Part shown: one piece after another, positions 1 to 8,572 of the stretch | Layout of the letters: each line of letters starts with the position of its first letter | Position numbering within the stretch: position 1 is the stretch's first letter | Assembly (NCBI GenBank): GCA_023301765.1 | Contig: JALZUC010000058.1 | Location: forward strand, 1-45,809 | Origin: Akkermansiaceae bacterium | Lineage (GTDB): Bacteria; Verrucomicrobiota; Verrucomicrobiia; Verrucomicrobiales; Akkermansiaceae | Reading direction: 5' to 3' | DNA: 45,809 bases | Notes under the pieces: generated by a model | The model's database searches: none | Told to the model about the DNA's origin: nothing | Seen by the model: the letters and a program-made list of their open reading frames with translations, nothing else | Made by a program: the position numbers and the translations under genes

Positions 1-605
1 TTTTCTTTCATAAAACGCATCCCTTCACGGAAAAATACGTCAGTGCAGTAACCTTTAAATTTCTCAAATTTCCCAGCTCTACTGCCCGGGGTGACACGCT
101 CGTAGGTGTCATCAAAATAGGTATTACCCCAATAGTCAGACCCCTGGCCGATACCACCGCATCGATGCCAGACTACATCCTGAAATCCTCGATCTTGCGG
201 GCGGTGTGGTGCGTTGTCTCCTAAGTGCCACTTCCCAGCCATACCTGTCACATAGCCAGCATCAGCAAATATATCTGCGATAGTTTTCTCATCCTTGTGC
301 ATCATAGAGCGGCCACCTGTGGTGCGGAATGCTCCTGTTCTTCCTGCATGGTGCCCAGTCATTAGGGAAGCCCTTGTAGGGGTGCAAAACGGGCTAACGT
401 GAAAGTCATTAAGCCTGATCGACTCACTGTATAAGCGGTCTATCATGGGCGTTTTAAGAATCGGGTTCCCGTGGCAGCCTAAGTCGCCATAGCCTTGGTC
501 ATCAGTCATCACCAAAATAACATTGGGGCGTTCTGAAGCAACTAGGACACTCATGAAACTGAGAGCCGTAGCAATGATCGCGCATAAAGTGATTTGGTTT
601 TTCAT
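1..605 (-). CDS. secreted arylsulfatase, N-terminal part (runs off the window)
   Basis: This is the first 201 residues of a sulfatase of the alkaline phosphatase superfamily; the 3' part lies outside the window. A signal peptide of about 23 residues (MKNQITLCAIIATALSFMSV then LVAS) points to export. The metal-binding motif is seen as MTDDQGYGDLG (Asp35, Asp36). The sulfatase signature CTPTR has Cys74, which in this family is oxidised to formylglycine by an anaerobic- or FGE-type maturase. The conserved GKWHLG motif follows near residue 123. Type I sulfatases of this kind remove sulfate esters, usually from algal or mucin polysaccharides; the substrate cannot be told here. The ATG at 605 has an AT-rich upstream region and no Shine-Dalgarno sequence. 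Confidence 0.9.
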   Translation of the reverse strand, partial: MKNQITLCAIIATALSFMSVLVASERPNVILVMTDDQGYGDLGCHGNPILKTPMIDRLYSESIRLNDFHVSPFCTPTRASLMTGHHAGRTGAFRTTGGRSMMHKDEKTIADIFADAGYVTGMAGKWHLGDNAPHRPQDRGFQDVVWHRCGGIGQGSDYWGNTYFDDTYERVTPGSRAGKFEKFKGYCTDVFFREGMRFMKE

Positions 606-897
606 AGTATTAAATTTTACTCTTAGCATCTAATAGATTTATTTCAATCATAGTAATTTGTTCATTATCTCAATGACTGCAGTGTAAAAAAACATACAAT
701 GTCTGCCACCACGGCCTCTAGGAGCATCTCATTTTTACAGTTTACAGTAAAGGGTGGTAAGTGCACCGGTGAGCTATGGTGGGCTTGAGGTCACATTAGC
801 AGTAACCAGATCGCTGGGTTCCTGCCCAGGGTTACCTAAAAAAAGCCGCTGAAATCAGAAGCATTTGTTGCTACCCCGCTCCTCTAGGACATAAAAA
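606..897. other. intergenic region, no gene recognised
   Basis: About 290 bases lie between the sulfatase start and the terminator of the PEP-CTERM gene. It must hold the sulfatase promoter, but I do not see a clear sigma70-type pair. Short open stretches on the minus strand carry no convincing protein similarity. Confidence 0.5.
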
Positions 898-923
898 AAG
901 AGATGCTAATTAAAGCATCTCTT
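898..923 (-). terminator. intrinsic terminator of the PEP-CTERM gene
   Basis: A perfect 10-bp stem (AAGAGATGCT, loop AATTAA, AGCATCTCTT) lies 27 bases beyond the stop of the PEP-CTERM gene. On the minus strand it is followed by a run of T, which comes from the A-run at about 893-899. Confidence 0.85.
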
Positions 924-950
924 CTTAGTTAATTTGTATAAACTTACAGC

Positions 951-1586
951 TTATGCACGCTTGCGACGTCCAAGCAGAAGTAAACCTCCAAGGCCGAGTA
1001 GAGCAGCTGATGTCGGCTCAGGAACTGCTGAGGCAGCAAGAGTACCGAAGTTTGACGTAGGTGGCGTCGATAGTGTTGCGTCATTACTAGTTAAAACAAG
1101 TATGTTGAAGTGTGATCCACCGCCGTCACCAGACAGCGTAAATTGTTGAAGGCCACTAGCATCAGCAGTGAAAGTGCCTGTGCTGAAAGATCCATTAGTG
1201 AGTGACGCTACGTTACCATTGGTATCATCAATATTTTGAATTCTACCTGCGTTAGCTGGAGTACGATCATCAACGTAGAAAAGTTGAACATTATAGTTAG
1301 CGCCAGCTTGAAGCCCGTTCAATTGAAAACCAGTTGAACCAAAAGCGAATGTATCCAAGAAACTTGCATAATCAGCACTGCTAACACCTGACACTGATGA
1401 ACCAGTTGTTGTTCCAGTGAAGATATCAGGTTGGTCGATAGTATCTAGATTATAGACAGCGGATGTAACTCCTGTAATAATCTGATCAGTATTTCCTGTA
1501 AGAGCCGTAGGATTAACATCCCACGTGACAGTGGCCGCATGAGCCAAAGACGCCGAAGCGAATAGAGCGAATAGGGTGAATTTCAT
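951..1586 (-). CDS. PEP-CTERM sorting domain protein
   Basis: This is a 211-residue secreted protein of unknown function. Residues 1-17 form a signal peptide (ends SLAHA, then ATVTWD). The middle is rich in Thr, Ser, Gly and Asn, as expected for a beta-rich extracellular domain. The last 25 residues are a clear PEP-CTERM sorting signal: VPEP, a Leu/Gly-rich membrane segment (AALLGLGGLLLLG) and the basic tail RRKRA. Such proteins are cut and sorted by an exosortase (EpsH family) and usually go to the cell surface or to exopolysaccharide. No exosortase gene is in the window. The gene is alone, with a good promoter at 1641-1669 and a terminator at 898-923. Confidence 0.88.
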   Translation of the reverse strand: MKFTLFALFASASLAHAATVTWDVNPTALTGNTDQIITGVTSAVYNLDTIDQPDIFTGTTTGSSVSGVSSADYASFLDTFAFGSTGFQLNGLQAGANYNVQLFYVDDRTPANAGRIQNIDDTNGNVASLTNGSFSTGTFTADASGLQQFTLSGDGGGSHFNILVLTSNDATLSTPPTSNFGTLAASAVPEPTSAALLGLGGLLLLGRRKRA

Positions 1587-1640
1587 AGTTTTTTGTATTT
1601 TTAGTTTCTAGTGGCTGAAGTTGAACAACGACCACGGCAC

Positions 1641-1669
1641 CTTTTAACCCATCAAAATAATCTTGTCAA
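1641..1669 (-). promoter_or_regulatory. sigma70-like promoter of the PEP-CTERM gene
   Basis: On the minus strand a consensus -35 TTGACA (1664-1669) is followed after exactly 17 bases by TAAAAG (1641-1646). This predicts an RNA start near 1634 and a leader of roughly 48 bases. Seen in sequence only; the start site is inferred. Confidence 0.6.
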
Positions 1670-1821
1670 TACTCAAAAAATACCATAATGCAAGAAAGAG
1701 GCTGCTGAATCCTATATAGAATATAGGCTAAATAGCTGTCATACGGGTAAATACGCGATTTGTGTCATGCAAATATTAGTAGTATGTCGCTGGGGTGAGG
1801 ACTCTCTGTCTACCTCTACTA

Positions 1822-2943
1822 TTATTTTGTGAGTTCGTAGCTCTCTATGGCGGCGCAAACTTCAGCTTCATCATCAGTGCAGAGTAGCATTTCACCGTAT
1901 TTTTTACCTTCAGCTAGCTGGCTAATACATGGGAATAGCATGGTATCTTCTGTGTAGCGTTTTTTACCAAGAAAAATCATCGGGCTAATCCACTCAAATG
2001 TAGCGTAATGGTTCTGCGTAGCATCCATAAATATTTCCTGCGTAGTCCCAGCGCTACCTGGTGCAAATATCACTCCGTGTATAGCAATAGCTAACAAGCC
2101 ATCTTCCCGAATACTGTTAGAAAAATACTTAGCTACGTGGCGGGAAAAAAGATTAGTAGGCTCATGGCCATAGAACCAGGTGGGAATAGCTAAACTGGAG
2201 CCTCCAGAAGGGTGGAGATCTATCACGTCTTGGGCTCTCTCCATGTAGCCTTCATCGGTATAGACTGGACTGCCTGCAAGTATCTCTAAGGCCTTTTCTA
2301 ACATACCTTCTTCTGCAGTAGCCATCCATGCACCTAGATTAGTGGCCTCCATCATGCCAGGCCCACCTCCGGAGGCGACAAAGTAGCCAGCGCGTGTGAG
2401 CTGGCGTGTGATGACGGCCACTTTCTTATAATAGGGATCTGTCCTAGGGGTGCCGTGCCCTCCCATTACGGCTACTACTTTTTTCTGCCCCCCATCTTCC
2501 ACCCTTCCTTCCAGAAGGTCTCGTAGGGCATCATCTACGGCATGATCATGAATCCTCTGTGAGAGTGCTTCTAAAACATCAGGAGAATTTGCTCCTTTAG
2601 CATGAAAGTGATCATAGATCTTTTTATCCACGCTATTATCTTTAGCCGTAGTCCAGCCATTCATCAGCTCTTCTCTAGTGTATAGCTGATTTCTGTATGG
2701 GTCATACGGGAGATCTGGGAAGCGAGGCAGAATCATCGCGCCACGTAAGCGTAGGCTCTGCTCATCTAGTCCGTCAGGAAAATGACAGCCCATAAAGACA
2801 GCCCCCGCACACTCTAGCTTATCCCACTTTAGATCTACATTAGTAAGATCGAGACCTTGTATAACAGCACAGTTAAGCTGTCCATTCTGCCCGAGTAGGG
2901 CTGAGAGGGTATCAATTTCGCGGATGATTGAGCATTTTTTCAT
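1822..2943 (-). CDS. LOG-family (PpnN-like) nucleotide-binding protein
   Basis: A 373-residue Rossmann-type protein of the LOG / 'lysine decarboxylase-like' superfamily. Members hydrolyse nucleoside 5'-monophosphates to base and ribose 5-phosphate. The nucleotide-binding region starts near VVAVMGGHGT (residue 156) and contains SGGGPGMMEAT (191-201). The usual family motif PGGxGTxxE appears as PGSAGTTQE (295-303), so the second Gly is Ser. The protein is far longer than plant LOG proteins (about 200 residues). The first 150 residues include a stretch (about 25-56) with the spacing of pentapeptide repeats (LDLTN, VDLKW, DKLEC). The gene lies 12 bases downstream of hpt in the same direction, which fits a role in purine nucleotide turnover. 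The fold assignment is firm; the substrate is inferred. Confidence 0.75.
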   Translation of the reverse strand: MKKCSIIREIDTLSALLGQNGQLNCAVIQGLDLTNVDLKWDKLECAGAVFMGCHFPDGLDEQSLRLRGAMILPRFPDLPYDPYRNQLYTREELMNGWTTAKDNSVDKKIYDHFHAKGANSPDVLEALSQRIHDHAVDDALRDLLEGRVEDGGQKKVVAVMGGHGTPRTDPYYKKVAVITRQLTRAGYFVASGGGPGMMEATNLGAWMATAEEGMLEKALEILAGSPVYTDEGYMERAQDVIDLHPSGGSSLAIPTWFYGHEPTNLFSRHVAKYFSNSIREDGLLAIAIHGVIFAPGSAGTTQEIFMDATQNHYATFEWISPMIFLGKKRYTEDTMLFPCISQLAEGKKYGEMLLCTDDEAEVCAAIESYELTK

Positions 2944-2955
2944 AATGTATAGTTG

Positions 2956-3489
2956 TTAGATTGCTGATTCTTTGAGAATGCCAACGTAGGGGAGGTTACG
3001 GTATCTGCCTTGGTAGTCCAGCCCGTAGCCTACTACAAAGTCGCTACCTATGGCAAAGCCTGAGTAGTCTGCCTCCTTCACACTCTCACGAGGGATGTCT
3101 TTTGTGAGTAGAACACAGGTTTTAATGTCTGAGGCTCCTAGTGCGGTGAGCTTTTCTCTTACCGCGTGTAGTGTGCGGCCCGTATCAAGTATATCATCTA
3201 GTATAAGAACACTTTTACCTTTTACGTCAGGCAGTGTTTTATCCAGAAATTCTACGGTGCCGCTGCTCTCTGTTTTACCGTGGTAGCTGGAGACATTAAG
3301 GCACTCTATCTCCATGGTCAGAGGCACTCGGCGCAGGAGGTCTGCCATAAAGAGGATGGCTCCTTTTAAAAGGGCAACAACAACGATGGATTGGCCTGCA
3401 AAATCATGGGTGAGCTTTTCTGCAAGGATGTCTAACCTCTTCTGAATTACCTCTTCATCAATAAGCACTTTTTCTATATCCGCATGCAT
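2956..3489 (-). CDS. hpt: hypoxanthine phosphoribosyltransferase
   Basis: This 177-residue cytosolic enzyme makes IMP (or GMP) from hypoxanthine (or guanine) and PRPP in purine salvage. The PRPP-binding loop VLILDDILDTGRTL is at about 94-107, and the N-terminal LKGAILFMADLLR and SSYHGKTESSG segments are typical of bacterial Hpt. The length fits the family. It is the first gene of a two-gene unit with the LOG-like gene. The ATG at 3489 has no clear Shine-Dalgarno sequence. Confidence 0.93.
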   Translation of the reverse strand: MHADIEKVLIDEEVIQKRLDILAEKLTHDFAGQSIVVVALLKGAILFMADLLRRVPLTMEIECLNVSSYHGKTESSGTVEFLDKTLPDVKGKSVLILDDILDTGRTLHAVREKLTALGASDIKTCVLLTKDIPRESVKEADYSGFAIGSDFVVGYGLDYQGRYRNLPYVGILKESAI

Positions 3490-3604
3490 AGCGCCAGCTT
3501 AGCTAAGATTTTTAATTTCCAAATCTTAATTTTTCTACCGATCACTGACGCTATCCTTTTAAAAAATTACGTGTATTTAGAGGTTTCAATGATTACACAG
3601 AGCT

Positions 3605-4735
3605 ATGCCCAGTTGCGCAGTATCTCTACTTCAGAAACTCATCCGTACTCCAAGTGTAAATCCAGATAATGCTCCTGGCACAGATATGACTGGCGAGGCT
3701 GCGATGGCTGAGATGGTGAGGGAGTATCTCAGTCCGCTAGGATTTCATACAGAACTAGTAGAGATCCAGCCCGGTAGGCCCAACATAATTGCGCGTGCTC
3801 CTGGCTCGGATGACCGGCCTCGCATTTTATTAGGTCCACATCTGGATACTGTGGGCGTGGACGGTATGACCATAGATCCCTTTGACCCCGTAATCCGCAA
3901 TGGGAAAATATATGGCCGTGGGGCATCAGATACTAAAGGGCCAATGGCTGCGATGTTACAGGCGCTGAAGAACTGTCAACCTCTGCTAAGTAGCCTACCT
4001 GTAGCTGTAGACTTTGTAGGGTTTATGGGGGAAGAGTCCAGCCAGTGGGGATCTAAGCATTTTGCCAAAAAACACGCCGGTGAGTATTCATTCGCCCTCG
4101 TAGGAGAGCCCACCTCACTAGATATCGTTCACACCACAAAGGGCTCTTTGTGGACTACTCTAAAGACCTCAGGTAAAGCCGCGCACTCATCACAGCCAGA
4201 GCTAGGGGAAAATGCTATTTTGAAACTTACCAGCTCACTAGACCGTATGAACCGCAAGCTCACCGCTAGGCTAGCAAGCTACACTCATCCAGTGCTAGGG
4301 CATAGCACACTTAATGTCGGAGTTATCCAAGGTGGTTCTAGACCTAATATTGTTCCAGACTCCGCGAGTGCTGAGATCGATATCAGGACCACACCATCAC
4401 TACATGCAGATGGCGGTGCGCTAAAATTGTTAGAGGATTTCATCATTGAAAATAAACTACCAGTTGAAGTGATGGAGGCACAAGAGAACCCACCAATGGA
4501 GTTGGCAACGGATAGTGTATGGATTAAAAAAATGATGAGTGCTAATACTGGCTCTAAGGCAGTGGGCGCACCGTGGTTCTCTGACGCAGCACACCTTAAC
4601 GAGGCCGGTATCCCCTCAGTATGTATCGGCCCGGGGTCAATTACTCAGGCTCATACCAAGGATGAGTTTATCCAAATCTCTGAGCTGGAAGCTGGGGTAG
4701 AGTATTTCGAGAAATTCATCAAAAGCCTCGCTTGA
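3605..4735 (+). CDS. M20 family metallo-deacylase (ArgE/DapE-like)
   Basis: A 376-residue zinc amidohydrolase related to acetylornithine deacetylase and succinyl-diaminopimelate desuccinylase. It shows the family metal-site pattern: HLDTV (His79, Asp81), GRGASDTKGP (Asp109), GEES (Glu143-Glu144), GEPT (Glu168) and a late His in GSITQAHTKDEF. The dimerisation lid contains GKAAHSS. Sequence alone does not decide between arginine, lysine and peptide substrates. The start is uncertain: ATG 3605 gives an N-terminus that fits the family, but a better placed ATG at 3589, with GAGG about 9 bases upstream, is in another frame and runs into a stop. It is divergent from hpt and convergent with the RNase III-like gene. 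Confidence 0.85.
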   Translation: MPSCAVSLLQKLIRTPSVNPDNAPGTDMTGEAAMAEMVREYLSPLGFHTELVEIQPGRPNIIARAPGSDDRPRILLGPHLDTVGVDGMTIDPFDPVIRNGKIYGRGASDTKGPMAAMLQALKNCQPLLSSLPVAVDFVGFMGEESSQWGSKHFAKKHAGEYSFALVGEPTSLDIVHTTKGSLWTTLKTSGKAAHSSQPELGENAILKLTSSLDRMNRKLTARLASYTHPVLGHSTLNVGVIQGGSRPNIVPDSASAEIDIRTTPSLHADGGALKLLEDFIIENKLPVEVMEAQENPPMELATDSVWIKKMMSANTGSKAVGAPWFSDAAHLNEAGIPSVCIGPGSITQAHTKDEFIQISELEAGVEYFEKFIKSLA

Positions 4736-4803
4736 GAAGGCTGAGGAAATATTCCTGAAAAAATGCCTAAGGCCGTTTTTCACTACGGCTGCCCGATGTG
4801 GTA

Positions 4804-5172
4804 TTACTTCTTTTTTCTACGCTTTCCCTTTAGCTGAGTCTCACGGTTACGGTAGTTTTTTTCTTGTTTTCTAAAAACGGGTAAAAGCTCGAACTCCATC
4901 CACTCGAATGCTGCTTCTAGGCCTTTTTCTTCATAGATACGGCCAATCAGAGCCTCCACTGAGGTGGCGTTACCAATGTTGCGGAGAAAATCATTTGATG
5001 TGCAACGGACGAACATTTCACCATCCATCCTCCCCTGCTCTTTAAGGATAAGTTTACGCATATAGAGAGCTAATACAGCGTCCCCCACCCATGCTTCTTC
5101 ACGCTCACGCATGAGGTCCTCGTCTACTTTCTTTGGTGCTGACATATCTTGTGTGAAATAAAAATTATTCAT
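4804..5172 (-). CDS. Mini-III-like ribonuclease III domain protein
   Basis: A 122-residue protein made of little more than an RNase III catalytic domain. It contains REEAWVGDAVLALYMR, the equivalent of the RNase III signature (ExxEFLGDAVL), and a second acidic site in SVEALIGRIYEEKG. It has no double-stranded RNA-binding domain and ends in a basic tail (KGKRRKKK). Mini-III enzymes of this kind trim 23S rRNA precursors in Bacillus; the substrate here is inferred. I chose the ATG at 5172 because it overlaps the stop of the upstream lipoprotein gene (ATGAATAA), an arrangement for translational coupling. A longer reading from 5220 would overlap that gene by over 50 bases. Confidence 0.75.
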   Translation of the reverse strand: MNNFYFTQDMSAPKKVDEDLMREREEAWVGDAVLALYMRKLILKEQGRMDGEMFVRCTSNDFLRNIGNATSVEALIGRIYEEKGLEAAFEWMEFELLPVFRKQEKNYRNRETQLKGKRRKKK

Positions 5173-5725
5173 CCATACTCTTCCGCAGAGCTGTTTCTGA
5201 CTCTGCATCCCAGTAGCCACTATCCAGCTCTACAAAAACGCTAGAGTATGGTAGTGCGGTGCGTGTTTTAATGACTAACACGCGGTAGCTCTTGGCCGTG
5301 TTATTAACAAGGCTCATCAGTATCTTGTGATCTAGCCTTACCGCCTGCCTCCCGTGTAGGGCCTCTTCAAGCTCGGCCCTGTGCACGTCTACCCCCGGTG
5401 CATAGTCATAGTCTAATCTACCAATCTCTCTGGCAATATGAATACGGGGTTTTACGTGGTGTTTCTCCTCAATGAGATCCTCTAGAGACTCTAACACATC
5501 AGGAATATCTGCATCTACCTGTATGACACGTAAACCACTGCGACTGGCTATGGGAAATGCAGCTTCTGCTATGACTACCCAGTTTCTAGCACCTAGGTAG
5601 CCTAGCTCATGCCTGATCTCCCCCTGCCACGGGCGATGATCTACAGAATTACCTATACAACCTACTAGACTCAACACGCAAAAACACGCGGCAAGACTAA
5701 CAATTTGATTCAAAAAGGATGACAT
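5165..5725 (-). CDS. putative lipoprotein with RbsD/FucU-like domain
   Basis: A 186-residue protein with a lipoprotein signal (CVLSLVGC, lipobox Cys at residue 23), so it is probably anchored to a membrane facing the periplasm. The segment from LGARNWVVIAEAAFPIA to the C-terminal YSSVFVELDSGYW resembles the RbsD/FucU fold of sugar mutarotases (compare MGHGDEIIFSDAHFP in FucU), but the usual catalytic His after Gly is not seen. A lipid-anchored form is odd, because RbsD and FucU are cytosolic. I used ATG 5725 to give a normal signal peptide; a longer start at 5773 is possible. It lies between phoH (18 bases from that stop) and the RNase III-like gene, with which it overlaps. Confidence 0.55.
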   Translation of the reverse strand: MSSFLNQIVSLAACFCVLSLVGCIGNSVDHRPWQGEIRHELGYLGARNWVVIAEAAFPIASRSGLRVIQVDADIPDVLESLEDLIEEKHHVKPRIHIAREIGRLDYDYAPGVDVHRAELEEALHGRQAVRLDHKILMSLVNNTAKSYRVLVIKTRTALPYSSVFVELDSGYWDAESETALRKSMDE

Positions 5726-5791
5726 AGAGCTAATGGCGACTGGCCTGCACGAACTTAGGCTAGTCACCCTCAAACATCAATCTGAATACTT

Positions 5792-7336
5792 CTACATTAA
5801 CTGGGCGCCCGCTTCAGCTAGTGGGCTACGCTCGCCGCGTGATAGCGTGACATGGGCGGTAAAAGGCTGCCCTTTCAGGCGATTCTTAGTAAATACCAAA
5901 CCGTTGCTCCTGCTGTCCACATAGGGGTTATCTATCTGCTCTGGATCACCTATGAGGACTAGCTTAGAGCCACGCGACATACGGGTCACCACCGTCTTAG
6001 CCTCCTGTGGGGTAAGCTGCTGGGCCTCATCTAGAATGAAGAATCGGTTAGGGATAGAGCGTCCACGGATGTAGCAGAGTGCTTCTATCTCGATGATACC
6101 GCGCTCAATAAGATCGTCATAAGGCTTACTGACCTGCTCACCTGCATTCTCTTTTTTCTGTAGCTTTCTTCGCGGCCCCTGATTACTAGTTGGCTGCATA
6201 AGTAAGTCCAGAGCGTCATAGATGGGCTGTAGCCATGGGCGCATTTTCTCATCTAAGGAACCTGGTAAAAAACCTAATTGATCTCCCATGGAGACTACGG
6301 GTCTACTTATCGTGAGCCCATTATAGCGCCGGTTAAACATCTCATGTAGTCCAGCGGCTACAGCGACTAATGTTTTACCCGTGCCAGCCTGACCATAGCA
6401 TGTGACGAGAGATATTTCTGGATTGAGCAAGGCGTCAATAAGGCACTTCTGCCCTAAATTAAGTGGCTTCAGATGATGACCGTCAGGGATACGTAGTATA
6501 TCCGGAATCTGTAGGCGGACGAGATTACCCTCAGCGTCTAAGCGTGCAGGCATCTCTTGTTTATCCCCTACCTTTAGCATTACATACTGATTAACTACGA
6601 TATCTTTCCGGCGATGGTGCTCTATGACAAGCTCCCCAGAACTAGCAAACCGCTGTAACTCAGCAGCGTCTAGATCGACACTATACATGTCATAACTACT
6701 CAACTCTAGCGGGTCCACTTTATCGTTCAGGTAGTCCTCACAGTTAATCCCTACAGCTTTAGCTTTAAGCTGCATATTTAGATCTTTAGTTACCAAGACG
6801 ACATGAGCTGAGTTATACTCTTTAAGAAGAACGGTAGCAGCAAGGATACGGTGATCTACTTGCCCTCGATCTGGGAAAATCCGCAAAAACTGGCTAAGAG
6901 CCTCTGAATTTTTATCACAAAAATCAGGATCATAAATCACCAGGCGGATAGTGCCACCACCCGCAGTTGGCACGCCGGCTGTTACATTCCCTCCTGAGAA
7001 AAACATCTCAGTAAGCCTACGGTGGACTTTACGGGCATTAGCACCACGCTCGCTCTGCTCACCTTTAAATTTATCAAGCTCTGCTAGAACATCAGCTGGC
7101 ACACAGATATGGTTATCTTTAAATCTACCCAAGCACTCTGGATCATGCAGGAGAACATTAGTATCTAAGACAAAGTTTTTAACTTTATCAGATGGGGCCT
7201 TAAGGCCAAAATCTTGGATGCGCGCATTATTCACGCGCTTGTTATTAGAACTAGGGGTATGAGATTGAGGGCATGTTTTCTGCTCAATAGTCTCAGTAGA
7301 GGTTAATTTTGATTCTGAGGTATTAGGTGTGATCAT
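5792..7336 (-). CDS. phoH: PhoH family ATPase with N-terminal PIN domain
   Basis: A 514-residue fusion of a PIN nuclease-type domain and a PhoH ATPase (PhoH2/YlaK type). The PIN part begins at NFVLDTNVLLHD (Asp58) and has further acidic sites near Asp90 and in LVTKDLN. The PhoH part has Walker A GQAGTGKT (315-322) and a Walker B-like FILDEAQQLT (434-442), followed by the LVLIGDPEQID sensor motif. PhoH2 proteins are reported to unwind and cut RNA in an ATP-dependent way, so the enzyme likely acts in cytosolic RNA processing. It heads an operon that also contains the RNase III-like gene. Confidence 0.92.
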   Translation of the reverse strand: MITPNTSESKLTSTETIEQKTCPQSHTPSSNNKRVNNARIQDFGLKAPSDKVKNFVLDTNVLLHDPECLGRFKDNHICVPADVLAELDKFKGEQSERGANARKVHRRLTEMFFSGGNVTAGVPTAGGGTIRLVIYDPDFCDKNSEALSQFLRIFPDRGQVDHRILAATVLLKEYNSAHVVLVTKDLNMQLKAKAVGINCEDYLNDKVDPLELSSYDMYSVDLDAAELQRFASSGELVIEHHRRKDIVVNQYVMLKVGDKQEMPARLDAEGNLVRLQIPDILRIPDGHHLKPLNLGQKCLIDALLNPEISLVTCYGQAGTGKTLVAVAAGLHEMFNRRYNGLTISRPVVSMGDQLGFLPGSLDEKMRPWLQPIYDALDLLMQPTSNQGPRRKLQKKENAGEQVSKPYDDLIERGIIEIEALCYIRGRSIPNRFFILDEAQQLTPQEAKTVVTRMSRGSKLVLIGDPEQIDNPYVDSRSNGLVFTKNRLKGQPFTAHVTLSRGERSPLAEAGAQLM

Positions 7337-7432
7337 GAGGTGTTAGAGTAACAACATAACAATACGGACGTAGACTAAAATTTTTAATCTAATCTAATAT
7401 CAACGATCTCTTTAAGTAAGGCAACTACTATT

Positions 7433-8572
7433 TCAACACCCTCGACTTACCAACTTTTCTTTAAGTAAAGCATAGCTTATTTTACCAATACCTGTGAGTG
7501 GCAACACAGTAAAAGAAACTACCTTTTCTATTCTATGCAGCGGATGACAACAACTATTATGAAGATCTAACAGATCAGAAAAACACACTTCACTCTCTAA
7601 GCAAAGTATCAGCCTGTAACCTGCCCTTTTATCCTCTAGTGCTACTACGGCGAAGTTAACATGACCCTTATTTATCTGATGAAAAATTTCAGCTAGAGTA
7701 TTTTCAACATCTGTTAAATTAACTAATTCACCGAGTATTTTAATACAGCGGTCTACACGCCCTTTGATAACAAGGTGATCTACTGAAACCTCTCCTAGAT
7801 CATTACTCGTCCACCAATCATTTTTCTTAGGGTCCTCCATAAAACACTGGCCCCCTTGATTGATACCCACGTATGCGGTGAGTAGTGGCTGACCAGAAAT
7901 CTGGATTCTACCCTGATCATCTGTCTGCACTTGCCAGCATGACAGCATCTCTAAGTCTCTAGTATCAGCCTGAGAGGTAGCTATCTGAGAGGATGTCTCT
8001 GTCATACCGTAGGTCTCGCGTATCGGCCACTTCAGCTCTATAGCCTGCCTATAGAGCTCATCATCCAGCTTGCCACCACCGATCATTACCACCCTTAGCG
8101 ATGGAGGTGCAGGAAGAGCCTGCTTTACCATATCTGCTAACTGAGTAGGTACAAATGACGTAAGCGTAATTTTTCCGCTACACAATACCCTATGACAGGT
8201 AGCCGCATCCCATTTCCCCTCATAACTAATCAACTGGCTATCACTCAGGTAGGCGCGCGCGGCGATACCTAAGCCACCTACATGAAATAAAGGTAGCGTC
8301 TGTAGCCATCTATCTGCAGTGCTTACTACTAGAAGGTCATTCACCGCTCGCGCTGAGGCCAGTATACCATTCTTTGCCAGTGCCACCCACTTCCCCCGCC
8401 CCGTAGAGCCCGATGTACGAAAGAGTATATGCGCTCTCAGCACTGGCTGATGCTGCACCCAGTGCTGGAGTAAAGATGCCTCCTCTGCTGCGTCACGGTC
8501 TCTGGGATTTACCAGCACCTCTACACTGGGGGATTCCCAAAACTCAGAGTTTGTTAGATCAAGCGTCTCCAT
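7433..8572 (-). CDS. menE: O-succinylbenzoate-CoA ligase (MenE-like)
   Basis: A 379-residue AMP-forming acyl-CoA ligase. The phosphate-binding motif is ILFRTSGSTGRGKW, the adenine motif is RETYGMTETSSQIA, and the hinge region is VIKGRVDRCIKILGE. It is shorter than most MenE proteins (about 450 residues), mainly at the N-terminus. The assignment rests on its position as last gene of a menA-menC-menE operon: it overlaps menC by 19 bases. The reaction activates O-succinylbenzoate for ring closure by MenB in menaquinone synthesis. Confidence 0.85.
   Translation of the reverse strand: METLDLTNSEFWESPSVEVLVNPRDRDAAEEASLLQHWVQHQPVLRAHILFRTSGSTGRGKWVALAKNGILASARAVNDLLVVSTADRWLQTLPLFHVGGLGIAARAYLSDSQLISYEGKWDAATCHRVLCSGKITLTSFVPTQLADMVKQALPAPPSLRVVMIGGGKLDDELYRQAIELKWPIRETYGMTETSSQIATSQADTRDLEMLSCWQVQTDDQGRIQISGQPLLTAYVGINQGGQCFMEDPKKNDWWTSNDLGEVSVDHLVIKGRVDRCIKILGELVNLTDVENTLAEIFHQINKGHVNFAVVALEDKRAGYRLILCLESEVCFSDLLDLHNSCCHPLHRIEKVVSFTVLPLTGIGKISYALLKEKLVSRGC

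Noticed and set aside
3484-3669. An ATG at 3589 with GAGG about 9 bases upstream, in a different frame from the M20 gene
   Set aside because: The frame ends after 26 codons. The family-like sequence is in the frame of ATG 3605, so I kept that start and only note the possibility of an indel.
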